Below are positions 7,995-22,377 of a stretch of DNA of 64,000 nucleotides, one piece after another; position 1 is the first letter of the stretch, and the number at the start of each line of letters is the position of its first letter. A program made the position numbers and the translations under genes. The notes below the pieces were generated by a model. It ran no database searches. It had not been told where the DNA came from and saw only the letters and a list, made by a program, of their open reading frames with translations. This DNA is from an uncultured Massilia sp. (lineage in GTDB: Bacteria > Pseudomonadota > Gammaproteobacteria > Burkholderiales > Burkholderiaceae), in contig CAMLMV010000004.1 of the NCBI GenBank assembly GCA_946481275.1, positions 124,001 through 188,000 of the forward strand, given 5' to 3'.

Positions 7995-8042
7995 GTTTGG
8001 AAAACACGTTACCATGGTTCTTCCGCCACCACTTGCCAAGAC

Positions 8043-9278
8043 ATGAATCCCTTCCTGCGTCGCCTGTCGCTGCCCCTGCTGTGCGTTCCGATCTGCCTGC
8101 CATCGCACGCGCAGGAGGACGCGATGGCGCGCGCCGTGCAATTCGCTTGTTTTTACGGTAGCGACGTTGGCAAGGAAACAGAATCGGCAACGATCAGCAA
8201 CGATGTCCGGGAAGCGCGTACGCGGCTCGGCAGGCCGCGTACCGTCGCGTTCACGCGCGCACGCACGGTGCAGCGGATCCAGCGCATGAAGATTCGTGCA
8301 GGCGAGGCCGCGGAATGCACGTTCCCGTCCGGGAACCGCATCCGCGTGAAGGTCGGCGAATCCAGCGCTTCCCCTAACGGCATGTGCGGCGCCGATCCCG
8401 AAGTCTTCATGTCGGTCTGGGTCAACGGCAGAAAGATCGAATCCCGCCGCTGGGTCGCCGGCCATTGCTACCGGGACGACCCCGTGCATCCCGACCAGCG
8501 CGTGGAATACCTGGGCACCCCGGCCGGTACACGGGTCCGGCGGTGCGAATCTGCGCCGGCGAGCGCGGCGCGGCACGCATCCTGCACGGCCTATCCGGAC
8601 CTGGCGCAACTTGCGGTCGACACCGTGGAATACCCACCGCCGGGCAACGCCAGGCCGCAGACCGGTGCTATCGAACGGCTGTCGGGCACAACTCCTGTGT
8701 GCGACGCTGTGCAGGCGGCGCTGGCGGACGATGCCGATGTTTTTCTCAACGATGCCGGGTCCGGCAAGGATCTGGCGTTTCCGGCATGGGCGGAGGGGGC
8801 CGATGCACTGCCCGACGACTTGGTCGGAGCCGAGCAAAGCGTGTTTGACCTGAACAACGACGGCAAGCCAGAACGGGTTCTGCGCAAGCGCTTCGACAAC
8901 ACTTATATGGACGGTAGCGTGCTGATGGCACGCTACGGCAGCACGGCGGCACCACTGTCCTGGACGCCGTCCTCCGGCGACCCGGAACTTGCATACCTGC
9001 CCTGTCAGCTGGCGGACAAACGGTTTGCCATCTCTTCCTGCCCGCCGTTCTCGCAGGATGGCGACGAGGCCAACGTGTCGCTGAAGGCAGGCGCCGGCAA
9101 GGCACCGGTCGTGTTTCGCGGCCGTTACCTCAGCATCGCGCCGTTCTTTTTCCGCGACATGACTTACCTCGGTTTGGCGGGGGCGGGCCAGCGCGGGTAT
9201 GCGGCCGTGCTCGAACCGCTGGCCGCAGGTGGATACCGGCAATCCTGCCTGTTTCACAAGATTCCGGAAAACTTCTGA
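8043..9278 (+). CDS. Secreted hypothetical protein
   Basis: A 411-residue protein with no family recognised. I start at the ATG at 8043 because the longer in-frame start (7956) lies before the subtilase terminator, and because residues 1-23 from here form a clear signal peptide (MNPFLRRLSLPLLCVPICLP, cleavage near SHA-Q). The mature region is rich in Cys (at least nine), consistent with disulfides in the periplasm or outside the cell. A segment near residue 275 (VFDLNNDGKPERVLRK) resembles a single FG-GAP/calcium-loop-like D-x-N-x-D-G motif. The gene sits alone between the subtilase terminator and valS. Codon use resembles its neighbours, although the GC content looks slightly lower. Confidence 0.7.
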   Translation: MNPFLRRLSLPLLCVPICLPSHAQEDAMARAVQFACFYGSDVGKETESATISNDVREARTRLGRPRTVAFTRARTVQRIQRMKIRAGEAAECTFPSGNRIRVKVGESSASPNGMCGADPEVFMSVWVNGRKIESRRWVAGHCYRDDPVHPDQRVEYLGTPAGTRVRRCESAPASAARHASCTAYPDLAQLAVDTVEYPPPGNARPQTGAIERLSGTTPVCDAVQAALADDADVFLNDAGSGKDLAFPAWAEGADALPDDLVGAEQSVFDLNNDGKPERVLRKRFDNTYMDGSVLMARYGSTAAPLSWTPSSGDPELAYLPCQLADKRFAISSCPPFSQDGDEANVSLKAGAGKAPVVFRGRYLSIAPFFFRDMTYLGLAGAGQRGYAAVLEPLAAGGYRQSCLFHKIPENF

Positions 9279-9302
9279 CGGCGCAGGCGCTGCTCCGTCA
9301 TC

Positions 9303-9308
9303 TATAAT
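9303..9308 (+). promoter_or_regulatory. Probable -10 element of the valS promoter
   Basis: A perfect TATAAT lies 37 bp before the valS ATG, just after the preceding gene. No good -35 hexamer is present at 16-18 bp. The implied leader is about 30 nt, with no attenuator-like structure visible. Confidence 0.5.
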
Positions 9309-9344
9309 GGTCGTTTTCGCAAATCCAGCCTATACAGCCACATC

Positions 9345-12143
9345 ATGGAATTAGCCAAGTCTTTCGAGCCAGTCGACATCGAACAATTCTGGCGCACGGA
9401 ATGGGAACAGCGCGGTTACTTCGCCGCGTCGATGGACGACGGCAAGCCGTCGTTCAGCATCCAGCTGCCGCCGCCGAACGTGACGGGCACCCTGCACATG
9501 GGGCACGCCTTCAACCAGACCGTCATGGATGGCCTGACCCGCTACTACCGTATGCGTGGCTTCAACACGGCGTGGATCCCGGGTACCGACCACGCCGGCA
9601 TCGCGACGCAGATCGTCGTGGAGCGCCAGCTCGACGCGCAGAAGATCTCGCGCCACGACCTGGGCCGCGAAGCCTTCGTCGAGAAGGTGTGGGAGTGGAA
9701 GGAAAAATCGGGCAGCACGATCACGGGCCAGATGCGCCGCCTGGGCGCCTCCGCCGACTGGAACCGCGAATACTTCACGATGGACGAGCCGCGCTCGAAG
9801 ACCGTGACCGAAGTGTTCGTGCGCCTGTTCGAACAGGGCCTGATCTACCGCGGCAAGCGCCTCGTCAACTGGGACCCGGTGCTGGGCACGGCCGTCTCCG
9901 ACCTCGAAGTGGTGTCGGAAGAAGAAGACGGTTCGATGTGGTACATCCAGTACCCGCTGGCGGACGGCAGCGGCCACCTGACGGTCGCGACGACGCGTCC
10001 GGAAACGATGCTGGGCGACGTCGCCGTCGCCGTCGACCCGACCGACGAACGCTACACGCACCTGCACGGCAAGATGCTCAAGCTGCCGCTCGTCGGCCGC
10101 GAGATCCCCGTCATCGCCGACACCTACGTGGATAAAGCGTTCGGCACCGGCTGCGTGAAGATCACGCCGGCGCACGACTTCAACGACTACGCCGTCGGCC
10201 AGCGCCACAACCTGCCGATGCCGAGCATCATGACGCTCGAGGCGAAGATCACCGACGACGCACCGGAAGCCTACCGCGGCCTGGACCGCTTCGAAGCGCG
10301 CAAGAAGATCGTCGCCGACCTCGAAGCGCAAGGCCTGCTGGAACAGGTGAAGCCGCACAAGCTGCAAGTGCCGCGCGGCGACCGCACGGGCGTCGTCATC
10401 GAGCCGATGCTGACGGACCAGTGGTTCGTCGCGATGAGCAAGCCGGCGCCGGAAGGCACGCACAATCCGGGCAAGTCGATCACCGACGTGGCGCTGGACA
10501 AGGTCGCGAGCGGCGAGATCAAGTTCGTCCCGGAGAACTGGACGACCACGTACAACCAGTGGCTGAACAACATCCAGGACTGGTGCATCTCGCGCCAGCT
10601 GTGGTGGGGCCACCGCATCCCGGCCTGGTACGGTCCGAACGGCGAGGTCGTCGTCGCCCGCACCGACGAAGAGGCGCAGCAGAAAGCCGCCGCTGCCGGC
10701 ATCACGGGTGAACTGAAACGCGACGACGACGTGCTGGATACGTGGTTCTCGTCCGCGCTCGTCCCGTTCTCGACGGTCGGCTGGCCGGAGCAGACGAAGG
10801 ACATGGACATGTTCCTGCCCTCCTCCGTGCTCGTCACCGGCTTCGACATCATCTTCTTCTGGGTCGCGCGCATGGTCATGATGACGGCGCACTTCACCGG
10901 CAAGGTCCCGTTCAAGACCGTGTACGTGCACGGCCTCGTGCGCGATTCGTCGGGCCAGAAGATGTCGAAATCGAAGGGCAACACGCTCGACCCGATCGAC
11001 CTGATCGACGGCATCGACGTGGAATCCCTCGTCACCAAGCGCACGACGGGCCTGATGAATCCGAAGGCCGCGGAAAAGATCGCCAAGGCGACGCGCAAGG
11101 AATTCCCGGACGGGATCCCGGCATTCGGCACGGACGCCGTACGCTTCACGATGGCGAGCTACGCCTCCCTCGGCCGCAACATCAACTTCGACCTGGGCCG
11201 CTGCGAAGGCTACCGCAACTTCTGCAACAAGCTGTGGAACGCGACCCGCTTCGTGCTGATGAACACGGAGGGTAAAGACTGCGGCAAGCCGGACGCCGCC
11301 GACTATTCCCAGGCCGACCGCTGGATCATCTCGCGCCTGAACCGCGTCGAACTGGACGTGGCGAAGGGCTTCGAGGACTACCGCTTCGACAACATCGCGA
11401 ACAGCATCTACAGCTTCGTGTGGGACGAGTACTGCGACTGGTACCTGGAACTGGCCAAGGTGCAGGTCCAGCAGGGCACGGAAGCGCAGCAGCGCGCCAC
11501 CCGCCACACGCTGCTGCGCGTGCTGGAAGTCGTGCTGCGCCTCGCGCATCCGGTCATCCCGTTCGTCACGGAAGCGCTGTGGCAGGCCGTCGCGCCGCTG
11601 GCAGGTAAAACGGGCGACACCATCATGCTGCAGCCGTACCCGATCGCCGACGAGTCGCTGATCGACGCGGACGCGGAAAGCTGGATGGAGCAGTTCAAGA
11701 AGGTCACCGACGCGACCCGCAACCTGCGCGGCGAAATGAAGCTGTCGCCGTCCGTGCGCGTGCCGCTGATCGTCGAGCCGGCGAACGATGCCGACCGCGC
11801 GGCCGCACAAGGCTTCGCGCCGTACGTCGCGCTGCTGGCCAAGCTGTCGGAAGTGCAGATCGTCGACGCGCTGCCGGATTCGCCGGCCGCCGTCGCCATC
11901 GTCGGCACGACGAAGCTGATGCTGAAGGTGGAGATCGACGTCGCCGCCGAGCGCGAGCGCCTCAAGAAGGAAATCGCGCGCATCGAAGGCGAGATCGCCA
12001 AGGCGACGGCCAAGCTGTCCAGCGAAAGCTTCGTCGCCCGCGCACCGGCGGCCGTCGTCGCGCAGGAACGCGAGCGCCTGGACAACTTCAGCGCCACGCT
12101 GGCCAAGCTGAACGAGCAGTTCGCCAAGCTGCCGCCGGCCTGA
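9345..12143 (+). CDS. valS: Valine--tRNA ligase
   Basis: A 932-residue class I aminoacyl-tRNA synthetase that charges tRNA-Val and edits mischarged threonine. The HIGH motif is HMGH at 51-54 ([13 protein letters not shown]), and KMSKS is at 539-543 ([10 protein letters not shown]). The connective-peptide editing domain lies between them at about 190-340 ([17 protein letters not shown]). The anticodon-binding helical domain follows, and the C-terminal coiled-coil arm is at about 865-930 ([19 protein letters not shown]). The length matches bacterial ValRS (about 950). A DinB-family gene starts on the last base of the stop codon, so the two are co-translated. It is cytoplasmic and essential. Confidence 0.98.
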   Translation: MELAKSFEPVDIEQFWRTEWEQRGYFAASMDDGKPSFSIQLPPPNVTGTLHMGHAFNQTVMDGLTRYYRMRGFNTAWIPGTDHAGIATQIVVERQLDAQKISRHDLGREAFVEKVWEWKEKSGSTITGQMRRLGASADWNREYFTMDEPRSKTVTEVFVRLFEQGLIYRGKRLVNWDPVLGTAVSDLEVVSEEEDGSMWYIQYPLADGSGHLTVATTRPETMLGDVAVAVDPTDERYTHLHGKMLKLPLVGREIPVIADTYVDKAFGTGCVKITPAHDFNDYAVGQRHNLPMPSIMTLEAKITDDAPEAYRGLDRFEARKKIVADLEAQGLLEQVKPHKLQVPRGDRTGVVIEPMLTDQWFVAMSKPAPEGTHNPGKSITDVALDKVASGEIKFVPENWTTTYNQWLNNIQDWCISRQLWWGHRIPAWYGPNGEVVVARTDEEAQQKAAAAGITGELKRDDDVLDTWFSSALVPFSTVGWPEQTKDMDMFLPSSVLVTGFDIIFFWVARMVMMTAHFTGKVPFKTVYVHGLVRDSSGQKMSKSKGNTLDPIDLIDGIDVESLVTKRTTGLMNPKAAEKIAKATRKEFPDGIPAFGTDAVRFTMASYASLGRNINFDLGRCEGYRNFCNKLWNATRFVLMNTEGKDCGKPDAADYSQADRWIISRLNRVELDVAKGFEDYRFDNIANSIYSFVWDEYCDWYLELAKVQVQQGTEAQQRATRHTLLRVLEVVLRLAHPVIPFVTEALWQAVAPLAGKTGDTIMLQPYPIADESLIDADAESWMEQFKKVTDATRNLRGEMKLSPSVRVPLIVEPANDADRAAAQGFAPYVALLAKLSEVQIVDALPDSPAAVAIVGTTKLMLKVEIDVAAERERLKKEIARIEGEIAKATAKLSSESFVARAPAAVVAQERERLDNFSATLAKLNEQFAKLPPA

Positions 12144-12670
12144 TGCCGCACTTTCCCCAGCTGGCCGCGTACAACCAATGGATGAACCGGAGGTTGTACG
12201 GCGCGGCCGCCGCGCTGCCGGCGGAGCGCCTGCACGAGGACCGGGGCGCGTTCTTCGGGTCGATCTTCGGGACGCTCAACCACCTCGTGATCGCGGACCT
12301 CATCTGGTTCAAGCGCATCGCCGCAGGCGTGCCGGGACTCGCATCGCTGCAGTGCCTGGACGACCTGCCCCGTCCCACGTCGCTGGACCACCGGCTGTGC
12401 GCGACGCTGCCCGAACTGGACGCGCTGCGCGCGACGCTGGACGCGGCCATCCTTGCCTTCTGCGCCGAGGTGCAGCCCGGCCAGCTGGACGGCGCGTTCA
12501 CGTGGACCTCGATGAAGGGCATCGCCAGCACCAAGCGGCTGGGCGATGTGCTGCTGCACGTGTTCAACCACCAGACGCACCACCGGGGCCAGGCCACGAC
12601 GCTGTTCTCGCAGATGGGCATCGACGTCGGTCCGACGGACATCCTCCTGCTGTTGCCGGACGTGGCTTAA
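12143..12670 (+). CDS. DinB-family putative metal-dependent protein
   Basis: A 175-residue member of the DinB/YfiT-like four-helix-bundle superfamily. The metal-binding histidine triad is visible: H47 (GTLNHLVIADLIW) and H143/H147 (FNHQTHHRGQATTL). Family members include thiol S-transferases and damage-inducible proteins, but the substrate of this one is unknown. The start is fixed by the TGATG overlap with the valS stop, indicating translational coupling to valS. It is cytoplasmic with no signal peptide. The link to valine tRNA charging is probably positional only. Confidence 0.85.
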   Translation: MPHFPQLAAYNQWMNRRLYGAAAALPAERLHEDRGAFFGSIFGTLNHLVIADLIWFKRIAAGVPGLASLQCLDDLPRPTSLDHRLCATLPELDALRATLDAAILAFCAEVQPGQLDGAFTWTSMKGIASTKRLGDVLLHVFNHQTHHRGQATTLFSQMGIDVGPTDILLLLPDVA

Positions 12671-12690
12671 CGCGGATGGCGCTTACGCCA

Positions 12691-14439
12691 TCAAAACGTC
12701 TCCCACGCCTCGTCCTCCACCGCGGTTGTCCGCTTCACGGCGGACGGCGCACCCGCGCTCGCCGCGCCGGTCGCGCGCCGCGTGGGCGCAGACAGTGCGC
12801 GCACCGGGGCGTCCGGCTTCGTTGCCGGACTCGCGACGGACGCACGCTGAAGTTCCCGCTGGCCCGACATCCCGTCCAGCACGAACACGTCCACGACGCC
12901 GCTCAGCACACCGACCTGGTCCAGCAGCGAAGCGGCGGCGGCAGTGGCTTCCTCGACCAGGGCCACGTTCTGCTGCGTGATCGAATCCATCTGTCCGATC
13001 GCCACGTTGATCTGGTCGAGCCCGGAAGTCTGTTCCTGGCTCGCCCGAGTGATTTCGCCCATGATGTCCGTCACGCGCTGGATGCCGCTGACGATCTCTT
13101 TCATGGTGACACCAGCCTCGTCGACCAGGCGCGCGCCGCTGTCGACCTTGCTTACGGAATCGCCGATCAGTTGTTTGATTTCCTTCGCGGCGCCGGCCGA
13201 GCGCTGGGCCAGGTTGCGCACCTCGGACGCGACGACGGCGAAGCCACGGCCCTGCTCGCCGGCCCGGGCCGCCTCCACCGCCGCGTTCAGCGCGAGGATA
13301 TTGGTCTGGAACGCGATCCCGTCGATGACGCCGATGATGTCCACGATCTTGCGCGAGGACTCGTTGATCGAACCCATCGTGTCGACCACTTGCGCCACGA
13401 GGCCGCCGCCGCGCACCGCCACCTCCGACGCCGATACCGCCAGCTGGTTGGCCTGGCGCGCGTTGTCGGCATTCTGGCGTACCGTGCCGGTCAGCTCTTC
13501 CATCGACGCGGCGGTCTGTTCCAGCGAACTGGCCTGGCCGCAAGTACGTTCCGACAGGTCCATGTTGCCGGCCGCGATCTGGGTGGATGCGCTGGAAATG
13601 GTCTGGGTACCGGTGCGCACTTCCGCCACGATGCCGGCCAGGTTGGCTTTCATCTTGGACAGGGCCGCCAGCAAGGTGCCGATTTCGTTGCTGCCGCGCG
13701 CCTCGATCCGTCCGGTCAGGTCTCCCGCGGCCACGCGGGACGCGATGGCGGTCGCTTCACCGAGCGGCGCCGAGATCCCGCGGATCATCGCCGCGCCCAC
13801 GGAGCCGCCGACCAGCACGGCCAGCAACAGCACGCCGCCCGCCAGATACGCGGTGTGGCGCAGGCTGTCGGCGACGTCCGCCTCGTTGGCGGCCGCGCGC
13901 TCCTTCGACGCGCGCGTGAGCGCCGCCATGGCGTCGTCACCGACCCGGTACGATGGATTGATCTTCTTGATCAGGATGGCTTCCGCACCGTCCCAGTCAC
14001 CCGCCCGGATCGCGTCGGCCGCAGCCCTGATATGCGCGACGCCCAGATGTTCGCTCTTGGCGAACCATTCCTCTGCCAGGCGTTTTTCCTCGCCATTGCC
14101 GATTGACCCGCTGTACTTTGCCCACTTTTCGGTCGCGGCGCTCGTCAGGGCATCGATCTGGGTGAAATGCACGGTCAGCGCGTGGTCATGCAGCTGCGCC
14201 CAGGACAGCGTCGGGTTATGCTGCAAGGCTTGGAGGATCTGGCTGCGCGCCAGCTCCATGTCGAGGCGGATCGACTTTTGGTCGTAAGCGCTTTTCTGGT
14301 CCGCCAGGATCACGTGGCGGACCAGGCCGACCGACCGGTCCGCGCCGTACAAGCCCATGACGCCAATCACCAGCATCATCGCGACGAGCAAGCTCAATGC
14401 CGTCACGACGAGCGTCCTAATCTTCATATCATTTAACAT
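12691..14439 (-). CDS. Methyl-accepting chemotaxis protein, Tar/Tsr-like topology, first methylation pair lost
   Basis: A 582-residue transmembrane chemoreceptor. TM1 is at about 9-31, with a periplasmic four-helix-bundle-type sensor at 32-195, TM2 at about 197-218 and HAMP at 219-272. The cytoplasmic signalling hairpin has its conserved tip at about 367-405 ([20 protein letters not shown]). The C-terminus ends in AWETF, which matches the xWxxF tether that binds CheR/CheB. In the first methylation helix the usual T-E-Q-Q is T-C-G-Q (C300-G301), so that methylation pair is missing, while LEQT and MEEL sites remain. It starts 19 bp after the carB stop with a GGAGGA Shine-Dalgarno, so it may be co-transcribed with carAB. 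The ligand is unknown. Confidence 0.95.
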   Translation of the reverse strand: MLNDMKIRTLVVTALSLLVAMMLVIGVMGLYGADRSVGLVRHVILADQKSAYDQKSIRLDMELARSQILQALQHNPTLSWAQLHDHALTVHFTQIDALTSAATEKWAKYSGSIGNGEEKRLAEEWFAKSEHLGVAHIRAAADAIRAGDWDGAEAILIKKINPSYRVGDDAMAALTRASKERAAANEADVADSLRHTAYLAGGVLLLAVLVGGSVGAAMIRGISAPLGEATAIASRVAAGDLTGRIEARGSNEIGTLLAALSKMKANLAGIVAEVRTGTQTISSASTQIAAGNMDLSERTCGQASSLEQTAASMEELTGTVRQNADNARQANQLAVSASEVAVRGGGLVAQVVDTMGSINESSRKIVDIIGVIDGIAFQTNILALNAAVEAARAGEQGRGFAVVASEVRNLAQRSAGAAKEIKQLIGDSVSKVDSGARLVDEAGVTMKEIVSGIQRVTDIMGEITRASQEQTSGLDQINVAIGQMDSITQQNVALVEEATAAAASLLDQVGVLSGVVDVFVLDGMSGQRELQRASVASPATKPDAPVRALSAPTRRATGAASAGAPSAVKRTTAVEDEAWETF

Positions 14440-14458
14440 TTTTCATTCCTCCGCGCTC

Positions 14459-18284
<3,826 letters not shown>

Positions 18285-18292
<8 letters not shown>

Positions 18293-19454
18293 GGCGTGCC
18301 TCCATCAGCGAGATGAAACGGTCGAAAAGGGTGCCCAGGTCGTGCGGACCGGGCGAGGCCTCGGGGTGGCCCTGGAAACAGAAGGCCGGCCTGTCGGTAC
18401 GCTCGAAGCCTTGTAACGAGCCGTCGAACAGCGACACGTGGGTAACCCGGCAATTGGACGGCAGCGTGGCCGCGTCGACCGCGAAACCGTGGTTCTGGGA
18501 GGTGATCATGACCCGGCCGCTGGCCAGGTCCTGCACGGGGTGATTGGCGCCGTGGTGGCCGAACTTCATCTTGACGGTCTGCGCGCCCGAAGCGAGCGCC
18601 ATGATCTGGTGGCCGAGGCAGATGCCGAAGGTCGGCACGCCCCGCTCGATGATGTCGCGCGACGCGGCGATCGCATAGTCGCACGGGGCCGGATCGCCGG
18701 GGCCGTTCGACAGGAACACGCCGTCCGGATCGAGCGCCAATACCTCTGCGGCGCCGGTTTGCGCCGGCACCACCGTCACGCGGCAGCCGCGTTGGGCCAG
18801 CATGCGCAGGATGTTGGCCTTGATGCCGAAGTCGTACGCCACCACGTGGAAGCGCGGCGCATCCTGGACACCATGACCTGCGCCAAGGCGCCATTCCGTT
18901 TCGCGCCACTCGTAGCGCTCACGGACACTGGCGACCTTGGCCAGGTCCATGCCCCCCAGGCCTTCGAAGCCACGGGCCAGCGCGACCGTTTCCTCGCCGG
19001 ACAAGCCGACGGCGATGGCGCCGTTCTGCGCCCCCTTGCTGCGCAGGATGCGCGTGAGCTTGCGGGTGTCGATGCCGGCGATGGCGACCACGCCCTGGGC
19101 CTTCAGGTAATCCGAGAGCACCTGGGTTGCGCGAAAATTCGATGACAGCAGCGGCAGATCCTTGATGACCAGGCCCGCGGCGTGAACCCGCGCCGCGGGA
19201 CAAATGGACGATTCACCGTCTTCCGGATTGACGCCGACGTTGCCGATGTGCGGATAGGTCAGCGTGACGATCTGGCGCATGTAGCTGGGATCGGTCAAGA
19301 TTTCCTGGTAGCCGGTCATCGCGGTGTTGAAGACGACCTCGCCAGTGGTGTGACCGGTTGCGCCGATGCCATGTCCGGGAAAGATGCTGCCGTCCGCGAG
19401 GGCGAGTATCGCCCGGGTTTCCGTGCCTGGCGCTCGGCCGAGAGGGTGTTTCAT
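18285..19454 (-). CDS. carA: Carbamoyl phosphate synthase small subunit (glutamine amidotransferase)
   Basis: A 389-residue small subunit that hydrolyses glutamine and channels ammonia to CarB. The N-terminal CPSase small-chain domain (residues 1-150) includes [20 protein letters not shown] and [17 protein letters not shown]. The C-terminal class I glutamine amidotransferase has nucleophile C279 ([13 protein letters not shown]) and the His/Glu of [10 protein letters not shown] start at the ATG at 19454, preceded by GAGGAG, rather than five codons upstream, because the upstream codon lies inside the ribosome-binding site. It overlaps carB by 8 bp, so they are one operon. A hairpin in the leader (19529-19545) may take part in control. 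Confidence 0.96.
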
Positions 19455-19792
19455 GGAGACTCCTCGCAATACGATGTAGTGAAGCGCGCGATGGAAAACC
19501 CGCTGCGCATATGTAGCCTGACGCCAGTTTTCTGCTTTGCAGAAACGACGAGAATCGGAACATTAACGCACTTTTTTTAGTGCCGCACGGAAATTTTTTT
19601 GTAAAACGAAAAAAACGACACTTCACTATCTGTTCATAGGCGTACCTACGGAACCGGCCGCATTGTTCAAAAAAAGAAATGACTTCGTCGGCTCCACGAA
19701 CCTCTGCTGTTGCTGCCCGATGTGACAATGTGAGCAAATACGGCGCAGGCGCTTCGCTATACTCGTCCGGACTTCATCCATTGGGAGGACGC
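19455..19792. other. 338-bp AT-rich divergent intergenic region (carA leader)
   Basis: This region separates carA (minus) from a small secreted-protein gene (plus) and must hold both promoters. It contains long A/T tracts (about 19572-19620), a small dyad GCACT-TTTTTT-AGTGC (19568-19583) and the perfect hairpin listed separately. On the plus strand, TATACT (19758-19763) lies 30 bp before the small secreted gene and may be its -10. No arginine (ARG-box) pair was recognised with confidence. No small gene was seen. Confidence 0.6.
19529..19545 (-). promoter_or_regulatory. Perfect 7-bp hairpin/dyad in the carA leader
   Basis: TTTCTGC-TTT-GCAGAAA is perfectly self-complementary with a 3-nt loop, 75 bp before the carA start. 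It could be an operator or an mRNA hairpin. Without a following T-run it is not a terminator. Confidence 0.35.
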
Positions 19793-20224
19793 ATGAAACG
19801 CCTGATTCCGCTGCTGCTTGCCGGCGCATGCCACCTGGCCGCCCATGCGGCCGACACGCTCCCCGCCCACATTGCCGGCAGCTGGAGCTCGGCGCAAACC
19901 GTCATGTACCTGCAGGCGGACGGCGATGGCCTCATGGCCGGCTCCGCACCGCCGGCCAGGGAGGCAGACAACGCGCGCGCCATTGTCGGCTTTCCGGTCC
20001 GCGCAACGCTGGATGGCGACACGCTGCTGCTGCGGCCATCCCTGCCGAACGGCGCACCGGTGGAAAACGTCGTGATGACCTGCCGTTACGACGCTACTGC
20101 TCCCGCCTTCACGTGCACGGGTCCGGACAAGACGCCGTTCATCCTGCGGCGCCTCGGCGCGACGGTGCCGCCCGCAGCCACGTCGACGCTCGCAGGCCTG
20201 AAAGCACAGCGGAACGGCTCCTGA
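19793..20224 (+). CDS. Small secreted hypothetical protein
   Basis: A 143-residue protein with no family recognised. The ATG at 19793 follows a good Shine-Dalgarno (GGGAGGA), and residues 1-20 form a signal peptide (MKRLIPLLLAGACHLAAHA). Upstream in-frame starts would put the signal peptide internally, so they were rejected. The mature domain, of about 123 residues, contains GSWSSAQTVMYLQADGDG and a single Cys pair (MTCRYD, FTCTGPD) likely to form a disulfide. The GxW-start pattern recalls small lipocalin-like or DUF2147-type beta-barrel domains, and the next gene is a DUF2147 member. That parallel is only suggestive. Confidence 0.7.
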   Translation: MKRLIPLLLAGACHLAAHAADTLPAHIAGSWSSAQTVMYLQADGDGLMAGSAPPAREADNARAIVGFPVRATLDGDTLLLRPSLPNGAPVENVVMTCRYDATAPAFTCTGPDKTPFILRRLGATVPPAATSTLAGLKAQRNGS

Positions 20225-20305
20225 GGCACTGTTGGCGTTTACCGAACGACCGTGCAGTTTGCTACACTGGCCGGGCACGCCCTTATAAATCCAACAGGAG
20301 ACCCC

Positions 20306-20758
20306 ATGCGCCCTCTCGCCCACGCCGCCATCCTCACCCTTGCCGCCACCCTGGCCGCCCCGCTCGCCTGGGCCCAGGACGCCTCGCCTGTCGGGCTGTG
20401 GAAAACCATCGACGACGCCTCCGGCAAGCCGTCCGCCCTGATCCGCATCACGGAGAACCAGGGCGAGCTGCAGGGGAAAATCGAAAAACTGTTCCGCGCC
20501 CCGGAAGAAGACCAGAATCCGAAATGCACGCTGTGCCAGGGCGCGCGCAAGGACCAGCCGATCGTCGGCATGACCATCGTCTCGGGCCTGCGCAAGGACG
20601 GCGACGAGTACACGGGCGGCGAGATCCTCGACCCGAAGAACGGCAAGGTCTACAAGAGCAAGCTGAGCGTCCACGAAGGCGGCAGGAAGCTCGAAGTGAG
20701 GGGCTATGTCGGCGTGCCGATGTTCGGACGGTCGCAGGTCTGGTTGCGCCAGGAATAG
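20306..20758 (+). CDS. DUF2147 family secreted protein
   Basis: A 150-residue exported protein. Residues 1-23 form a signal peptide (ending AWA-QD). The mature region matches the DUF2147 pattern: VGLWKTIDDASGKPSALIRI near the N-terminus, a CTLCQGARKDQPIVGMTI block, then GGEILDPKNGKVYKSKL and a C-terminal VRGYVG. The two close cysteines (CTLC) could form a disulfide. The family is widespread in proteobacteria and has no established biochemical function. The ATG at 20306 follows ACAGGAG. It is probably transcribed alone or with the preceding small secreted gene, 81 bp away. Confidence 0.9.
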   Translation: MRPLAHAAILTLAATLAAPLAWAQDASPVGLWKTIDDASGKPSALIRITENQGELQGKIEKLFRAPEEDQNPKCTLCQGARKDQPIVGMTIVSGLRKDGDEYTGGEILDPKNGKVYKSKLSVHEGGRKLEVRGYVGVPMFGRSQVWLRQE

Positions 20759-20855
20759 CACATTTGTAAATACAATATTTGCGTTTCCTGCGCGCCATTG
20801 GCGGTGCCGCTATGCTAATCTGGTGAATGTTTCATTCACTATAGATGGCATTCAC

Positions 20856-21263
20856 ATGATCTTCCTGCGGCTCCTGTCGTTCCTGATCGGCATTGGCATC
20901 CCGATGGCGCTGCCGCTCGTGCTGTCCGACGTCGGTACCCGCGGCATGCCCGGCTGGCCGGTGCTTGGGGGCCTGTTCGGCATGAGTCTCGTCTCGGGCA
21001 GCTTCCTGTACATCGCCCTGCTGGCGCCGCGCATGCGCCGGTCCATCGTCCTGCGCATCCTGGGCGGCCTGCTGCTGATGCTGCCGATGGCCGCCAGCCT
21101 GGCCGTGTTGTGGACGCGCACGCAGGAAGACATGCTGTTGGCCGGCGGCCTGCTGCTCGCGGTCTCGGTGCTGATGTTCCTCGCCTTCGTCTTCCCTGCC
21201 ATCCCCGACCGCCGCCAGCGCCCCATGCGCGAGCGCGACCGCCAGGAGCACGCGCTGCCCTGA
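20856..21263 (+). CDS. Small multi-pass inner-membrane protein
   Basis: A 135-residue hydrophobic protein with four predicted transmembrane segments, at about residues 4-24, 36-58, 67-86 and 92-114. It has a basic cytoplasmic tail (PDRRQRPMRERDRQEH). I start at the ATG at 20856 because the upstream in-frame extension is polar and unlike a membrane protein N-terminus. No family was recognised. It is convergent with ruvB and has no co-directional partner. The function is unknown. Confidence 0.65.
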   Translation: MIFLRLLSFLIGIGIPMALPLVLSDVGTRGMPGWPVLGGLFGMSLVSGSFLYIALLAPRMRRSIVLRILGGLLLMLPMAASLAVLWTRTQEDMLLAGGLLLAVSVLMFLAFVFPAIPDRRQRPMRERDRQEHALP

Positions 21264-21303
21264 TCAGGCCGTCGCTTTTTTCACGACATTCATTACAGAT
21301 GCA

Positions 21304-22371
21304 CTAGGCGGGCGGGAGGTTGTCCCACAGGTCGCCGGTCGGGCTGATGCGCGGCGCGGCGACGCCGAAATGCCGGTACGCCAGCGGCGTGGCGATGCGC
21401 CCGCGCGGCGTGCGCTGCAGGTAGCCCTGCTGGATCAAATACGGTTCCAGCACGTCCTCGATGGTGTCCGCCGCTTCGCCGATGGCGGCGGCCAGGTTGC
21501 CGATGCCCACCGGGCCGCCGGCGAACTTGAACAGCACCGCTTCCAGCAGTTTCCGGTCCATCACATCGAAGCCGACCGTGTCGACATCCAGCATGCGCAG
21601 CGCGCGGTCGGCCATCTCGCGCGTGATCTCACCATTGCCCTTCACTTCCGCATAGTCGCGCACGCGGCGCAGCAGGCGGTTGGCGATACGGGGCGTGCCG
21701 CGGGCGCGCTTGGCGACTTCGCGCGCCCCGTCCTCGTCGATCGGCGCTTCCAGCAGCGCGGCGCTGCGCGCGACGATCTTCGTCAATTCCTCGACGTTGT
21801 AGAACTCCAGCCGGGCGACGATGCCGAAACGGTCGCGCAGCGGATTCGTCAGCATGCCGGCACGCGTGGTGGCGCCGACGAGCGTGAACGGCTGCAGGTC
21901 GAGCTTCACGGAGCGCGCGGCCGGGCCTTCGCCGATCATGATATCGATCTGGTAGTCTTCCAGCGCCGGGTACAGGATCTCCTCGACGACCGGAGACAGG
22001 CGGTGGATCTCGTCGATGAACAGGACGTCGTTCGCTTCCAGGTTCGTGAGCAGCGCGGCCAGGTCGCCGGGGCGCTCCAGCACGGGGCCGGAGGTCTGGC
22101 GCAGGTTCACGCCCATCTCGCGCGCGATGATGTGCGCGAGCGTCGTCTTGCCGAGGCCCGGCGGGCCGAACAGCAGCGTGTGGTCGAGCGCTTCGCGGCG
22201 CTTCCGGGCCGCGTGGATGAAGATTTCGAGCTGGTCGCGGATCTTTTCCTGGCCGACGTATTCGTCCAGATGCTTGGGGCGCAACGCGCGCTCGATCGCC
22301 TCCTCGTTGGGCGAGGCCGGCGCGGCATCGATGATGCGCTGCTCGGTGAAATTGTCGGTCTGGATGCTCAT
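21304..22371 (-). CDS. ruvB: Holliday junction branch migration ATPase RuvB
   Basis: A 355-residue AAA+ motor that, with RuvA, drives branch migration of Holliday junctions during recombination repair. Walker A is at 69-76 (GPPGLGKT), Walker B is [10 protein letters not shown], the sensor-1 region is TTRAGML, and the arginine finger region is PLRDRFG. The C-terminal winged-helix domain includes [14 protein letters not shown]. The N-terminal [20 protein letters not shown] is diagnostic. It is the third gene of ruvC-ruvA-ruvB, 6 bp after the ruvA stop. Confidence 0.98.
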   Translation of the reverse strand: MSIQTDNFTEQRIIDAAPASPNEEAIERALRPKHLDEYVGQEKIRDQLEIFIHAARKRREALDHTLLFGPPGLGKTTLAHIIAREMGVNLRQTSGPVLERPGDLAALLTNLEANDVLFIDEIHRLSPVVEEILYPALEDYQIDIMIGEGPAARSVKLDLQPFTLVGATTRAGMLTNPLRDRFGIVARLEFYNVEELTKIVARSAALLEAPIDEDGAREVAKRARGTPRIANRLLRRVRDYAEVKGNGEITREMADRALRMLDVDTVGFDVMDRKLLEAVLFKFAGGPVGIGNLAAAIGEAADTIEDVLEPYLIQQGYLQRTPRGRIATPLAYRHFGVAAPRISPTGDLWDNLPPA

Positions 22372-22377
22372 CTTTAA

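Noticed and set aside
6186..9257. 1023-codon minus-strand frame over the subtilase region
   Set aside because: It spans two signal-peptide genes and a strong terminator on the other strand, has His/Arg-rich shadow composition and no family motifs.
14440..14458. Terminator between carB and the chemoreceptor gene
   Set aside because: Only 19 bp are present, with a ribosome-binding site and no hairpin.
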